Assembly: GCA_033964015.1 (NCBI GenBank)
Contig: CM066913.1
Span: forward strand, 29,104,790 to 29,168,789
Direction: 5' to 3'
Length of the DNA stretch: 64,000 bases
Source: Scolanthus callimorphus
Lineage: Eukaryota; Cnidaria; Anthozoa; Actiniaria; Edwardsiidae
Shown here: one piece after another, positions 52,701 through 58,700 of the stretch
Layout: every line of letters begins with the position of its first letter
Numbering within the stretch: the stretch's first letter is position 1
Notes under the pieces: model-generated
The model's input: only the letters and a program-made list of their open reading frames with translations
What the model was told of the DNA's origin: nothing
Databases searched by the model: none
Position numbers and translations under genes: made by a program

Positions 52701-55700
52701 TACGTCAGCTTCTAATGACACAATGCCAGCTTCTAATGACATAAAGTCCATTTCTAATGGCATAATGTCAGTTTCTAATGGCACTATGTCGGCTTCTAAT
52801 GGCATAAAGTCCGCTTCTAATGGCGAAAAGTCTGTCAGTATGTCAGCTTCTAATGACAAAATGTCATCTTCTAATGACATAAGGTCGGCTTCTAATTGCA
52901 TAACGTCGGCTTCTAATTGCATAATGTCAGGGACGTCAGGGAGTCAGACTTCAGACTTTTTTACTGCAACTTACATACATTTTATTACACATTAACCGAT
53001 CTGCAAATAGCTTAGCTAATCGTGGCGTCAATAAAATTAAAAGATGCACACAAAGAACGATAACAGCAATTTTTAAGCAAAAAGAGAGAAATGGGTATCA
53101 GCAATTAAAGTCTAGGGATCTACAATGTTGTCATAAAGAAACCAATACATAAGTGAAGGAAAGTTGCAAAAATTGAATATGAGGGCAAAGGAAAAACATG
53201 AATCATACAGATCCAAGCAACATACAACAAAAAGGCTAATGAACTCAAGATTAGACAAGAGCTGCACTAATTTGAGATATATCAACGTAGTCAACGAAAA
53301 ATTGTAAAATCTCAATCAAAGCAGGATGTAGCTTCTTGTTGAATATAAATTTGGTAATTCATTCCATATCTTAGCCCTAATTATAGAGGAAATTTACAGG
53401 CAAAACATCAGCGTCAACAAAGAGAGGCACAGCATGATCGCTTCGTCCTACGCCTTCGCTTCGTCCTAAGATTTTTCGCTCCGTCTCTTGTTAAAATTTC
53501 AAGACTACTGTCATACATTTACTGTATTTCTCCGGGAGAGTGTAAGGAAATTTCGCCATTTGAAAGGCAGTCCCTAGATTTTTTAAGTGCTGGGGTTGAC
53601 GTCCCTGTTATTTCAGCTTCTAATTGCACTAATTGCCAGCTTCGAATGGCATAATGTCAGCTTCTAATGACATAAACTCCGCTTCTAATTGCTAAAAGTC
53701 AGCTTCTTATGGCACAATGTAAGCTTCTAATAAGGTAAAGTCAGTTTTAATGGCATCAAGTCGGCTCCTTATGGCATAATGTCACAAGAAAGGCCAGATT
53801 GGTTAAATATCTAGCAATCTATTCAAATGTTTGATAAAAAAGACTGGTGACAAGGGAATCTACCCTAATTCATGTGGTCATGAACGGAAGTTTACAAATA
53901 CAAAGTTTCATATGAAAAAAGCCCAAAATCATCACTCATAAACAAAACGTCACACGCATAGAGCCTTTCGGCTCAGAGTGCGCCATGGTTTATAATAGGT
54001 ATAAGCGCATCAATGTGTCGCTAATTTCAGTCCAATCTTGTTAAGGGTGCTGAAACACCATCATGCAATGCAGATAATAATCTTAACCTGCAGTTGCAGT
54101 GCCGCCTCGAAAATAGGATCGTGCATCATCTTTATCATATGACCTGTTAAACGTGTACATATCAACCATAAAGCAACCAAGTTTTCCTGGTGACCGTTTC
54201 CATGGTAACAACAACTTAATGGTCAACAGTTAAAAAACTAAAGCACCGGTCGAATAACTCATTCAGTCAAAGTCTTAGTTGCTACGTCATACACAACATG
54301 AGCTAAAAAGCTCCTCTGTACACGAGAAAAGCTGTAATGTTTGCCATCTTAAAAGGCAGTAACCCCTAAATAAACGTAGCATAGCAACGCCGGACCTTTC
54401 TCTTTTATAACATAACGTACACCGGCCAGTTTTACGGATACCACGCAATTGTGTCTAATAGTTTTTAAACTTCACACCTCAACAAAACGTATAAAACACA
54501 TTGTGTTCAATAAACATTTTATCAGAAACGACAGCCCTTATAACACTGTAAGTGCTAATTACCATATGAGAAATCAGTTTGCATTGCATTGTGGGATATG
54601 CATACGCCAACGTACACCAACTGAAACAACTAGTTTAACTAGATCCGCTATATCAAAAAGGTGATCATGTTGCATGTTATTTTCAGTGTCAGGCTTCAAA
54701 CGCGACAATTGTTACATTTATACCAGTCAGGTAACTCTGTAGCTAAGGTCTTTTAAGGAGATCTTCAGGTATTTAAAGGTACATTTTATGTGCAACCTTG
54801 TTCTTAAATTGATAGGAAATGCTTTTCCAAAGGGTAGAAATCCTTCCAATGATTTTAAAATCTAAACAAAATGGTAAATATCGCACAAAATTGTCGCTTT
54901 TAATGATATTTCTCGGTGAAAGAGGTTTTCGTATAGCAACGGTTGCCATGGAAACTCGAAACGTCACTTTGGCAAGAGATTTGTGACGACATCCATTGTA
55001 TGAATCCTTCAGCCAATTTTGATGTTTATCGCACCATACTATCAAGAGTTATATACATTCAAAGTTTCAACAAGAAGGCTGTAGCATATATGTCCCATTA
55101 TAGAGGGACCATAATGGGTATAACATTTCAGCCCCCAGCACCATGATGTCCCAACGTTCCATTAGTACATCGTGGCTAAAAGTGTTCTTTGGACATGTGG
55201 CTATTTAACTAGCATAGTTGCACGAGTATGTGGTAGATGTGCTACGTTACGATTTTTTCAGGGTCCTTCCTCCTAGTCTATTTGGCTTAGGAGATGAGTG
55301 GGCCATAGCCAGCGTTTTATTATAATGTATCGTTCACAACTAGACCCTATCGATATGTTTCCCAACTTCAGGGTTCCCACGGGTCCTTGAAAACCTGGAA
55401 AGTCCTGGAATATGAAATGTCCTTTTCCAGGCCTTGAAAGTCCTGGAGTTTTCGAAAAAATATGCCAAGGTCCTTAAAAGTCCTGGAAAAATTTTCTACA
55501 AATGCGTTCTGGGAAATTTTGTAACAATACAAGTGATTAATAAACAAAATAAAGATTGCAATATTAATTTGTTTGTTGAATGTCGTCAATGAAACCAAAA
55601 TGTCATGATGTGCGCCGATGCAGTATATGCTTTTTTTTCGGTATGCAAGGTCCTTATTTTTTCAAAAGTCCTTGAAAGAATTTTGACAGCTTCAAAACGT

Positions 55701-58700
55701 AGGAACCCTGAACTTTTTTGTATCACTATAGGTGAAGTTAGCGAGCTTACACATGAGCGCGACATCATGAAACTAGAGATGAACTGTGAGCAGCAGGCTG
55801 TAGAGACAGCGCAACATGCCGCCAGAGAAATGCAAAAACAAGCCGCCATGAGCGCCCAGAAGGCAGGAAAGAACATGGGTAAGGTGACACACAATACTGA
55901 TGTGTAGATCCACGGCACGTGGACAAAACGTGCTTGATAATTAGGCCAAATGGATGTATCGTGCCAAATCTCGGATCGACAACACGGCACGTGGACAAAA
56001 CGTGCTTGATGATTAGACCAAATGAATGTATCGTGCCAAATCTCGGATCGACAACACGACACGTGGACAAAACGTGCTTGTTAATTAGGCCAAATGAATG
56101 TATCGTGCCAAATCTCGGATCGATAACACAGCACGTGGACAAAACGTGCTTGATAATTAGGCCAAATGAATGTATCGTGCCAAATCTCGGATCGACAACA
56201 CAGCACGTGGACAAAACGTGCTTGATAATTAGGCCAAATGAATGTATCGTGCCAAATCTCGGATCGACAACACAGCACGTGGACAAAACGTGCTTGATAA
56301 TTAGGCCAAATGAATGTATCGTGCCAAATCTCGGATCGACAACACAGCACGTGGACAAAACGTGCTTGATAATTAGACCAAATGAATGTATCGTGCCAAA
56401 TCTCGGATCGTCAACACGGCACGTGGACAAAACGTGCTTGTTAATTAGGCCAAAGGAATGTATCGTGCCAAATCTCGGATCGACAACACAGCACGTGGAC
56501 AAAACGTGCTTGTTAATTAGGCCAAAGGAATGTATCGTGCCAAATCTCGGATCGACAACACGGCACGTGGACAAAACGTGCTTGATAATTAGGCCAAATG
56601 AATGTATCGTGCAAAATCTCGGATCGACAACACAGCACGTGGATAAAACGTGCTTGATAATTAGGCCAAATGAATGTATCGTGCCAAATCGTGGTTCATG
56701 TTTAAAGCCATAACAAAACAACGCTATTAAATGAGCGGACTGCGCTTCTTGCCCTGGCGTGTTTTACGTTATCCGAGGTACATTTTCTTACATGACCTTC
56801 ATAATTTGAGAAGCTCGGCTGTTCAATCCAATATTAATAGTGTACTACTTCGTATTCTAGTCAATATGAGAATTGATTTGCTCGCTCTTCTAGTTTGTCA
56901 AAATAGCCCAGCCCGCCATGTCGCTTATGTGTCAAGCTTAAAGTGCACTTGTCTACAATCTGCATGTTGTTTTTGAAACGTCAGTGTGGTTCGCTATTAT
57001 TTCTATCTAGGCAGCGTCGCCCGGAAAAATACTCACATGGGCTGTGAGGCCACCAATAGCATGTCATTATGTCTTACGTTACATTTCTCATGATGCTTTG
57101 TCTGTTTGCATTCTAGTTGAATTAAGTGTCATAACAGAAGACAACACAACTCTAAAACAAAGAATTCAGACTCTAGAAAGTGAATTGAAAAAGTAAGTCA
57201 ATTGAAACAAAATCAATTAACCTTGTGGTCTCTAAATCCTGGCCCTCTATAGAATGCTAGACTATGTTTTACACATATTTTACGGTGCTCCTTGAAACCA
57301 TGTATCATATTCATAGTTCTCTATTCAGGTACCGTCGCGAGAATAATCGCTTGTCGGCGGATCACTCGAAACTACAGTCGTCCTACATGGAGCTAGAGTC
57401 AAAGAGTAGAAGTGAACACGAGAAGCTCATCAAGCAACAGGTTAGAAGAGCCGCTCCTCCGCTATGTTGTACTGATAAGCTTGATCATCTTGCACCTACA
57501 GAGATGGAGTGGGGGTTCACATCCTTGCGGGGTTACAGTTCTATCCGAGTGGGGTAACAAGCATTCCAATGATACTTACTGTGTTACAGGATTTGTGGAA
57601 TCGCAGTCACAATGCTCTGATCATATTGGTGATTCAAAACGAGAACCAGCCCTAAACCCAATAGCAGTAGACAAGTCGACAAGAGTTCAAACGGCAATAA
57701 ATATTTCAGTTTCTGTTCGTCTTTCATCTCACATATATCTTTATTTTGTACAAATGTAAAAAACGGCCTTCATTGATTTGTTCGTGGTGCTTTTTTAGTT
57801 TATTTGCTTTGTTTATATTGTTTTATTTGCTTTGTTTATATTGTTTTATTTGCGTGTTTGTCTTAGCGCATGCTCCGTGATAAGGATGGAAACGAAGTAC
57901 AGGAAAGAAGATTATCAACCGACAAGGTGTGCTGGCCAAACTGCTGAGTCGTATTTTACTTGTTACTGCTTTTACTAGTTGTTGCTTTGGTTTGCTTTGT
58001 ATCTTGTCCATTATTGTACTGACCCGAGTGACTTGGCCAAGAACGCCAAAAAAGCTAAAAGAGCAAAAAATGTTTTGATCTACTACTAATAATACACATG
58101 AAAAACATTTCTGGATTCTGATTGGCTGAGAGCAGTGCAGGTTTTTGGTAACAAAGTGCCAAAAAAGTAACAAAGTGCAATGGGTAACAAAATACAAATT
58201 TTCTTTTGAAATGCTAATATGATTACAAAATATTTGTGCTCAAATTCTGTTAGGTTTTGGTCCAGATTTCAATGAAAGAAAAAATGCGTGCGGCTTGATC
58301 AGTTTGTAACTTCTTACATGTGTATTATTAAAAGGAAATCATACGACTTTTCTCGTTCAATTCGGAATTTATTTGCACGAGTGGGTTTTTCAAAAAATAT
58401 CAAAATTGCATATTTCCTATACTAATATATGTTTTGGTTTGCGTGATAACTTTTTATTTCAGTAGTAGTGTGGGATAAAAAAAATGGGAATATTTAAAGT
58501 CGCTAGAGAAGCGGGCATTTCCATCAATCTTTGAAATAAAGATAAGGGTTTTCTGCAGGCTCCTCTTTCTCGGGTATTCTCAACAGTACCCTGGGTACCA
58601 GAGTCTCCAAGCTTCTCTCGTTGAGCCAAGACGACGCAATAGCAGGGGCGTGGCACGGCGAGCGAAGCGAGGGGCCTCTAGCCTCACGGTCTAGTTTCCT

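Larger units (their letters stand above)
48203..55280. mobile_element. 7.1-kb giant inverted-repeat (foldback-type) element in SLMAP intron 27
   Basis: Arms of about 1.5 kb (48203-49672 and about 53785-55280) are inverted copies, with outer ends tagactaggagga at 48203 and its mirror ending at 55280. Matching segments along the arms include gctgaaggattcatatgatg / catccattgtatgaatcctt, taccatggaaacggtcacca and ttaaccaaa near the inner ends. Several small differences mark it as older than the element at 9031. The 4.1-kb loop is dominated by a 21-bp satellite (50790-52930). TA flanks both ends, but may be part of the palindrome. No transposase was seen. Confidence 0.88.

Noticed and set aside
51269..52995. 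Frames giving MSASNDI-type and SLEADIM-type repeats
   Set aside because: They are products of the 21-bp satellite on both strands, broken by single-base length changes, with no independent gene signals.
55765..56721. 318-codon and 264-codon frames in the 72-bp array
   Set aside because: Open only because 72 is divisible by 3. They lie in SLMAP intron 28 and partly overlap exon 28 on the wrong strand.
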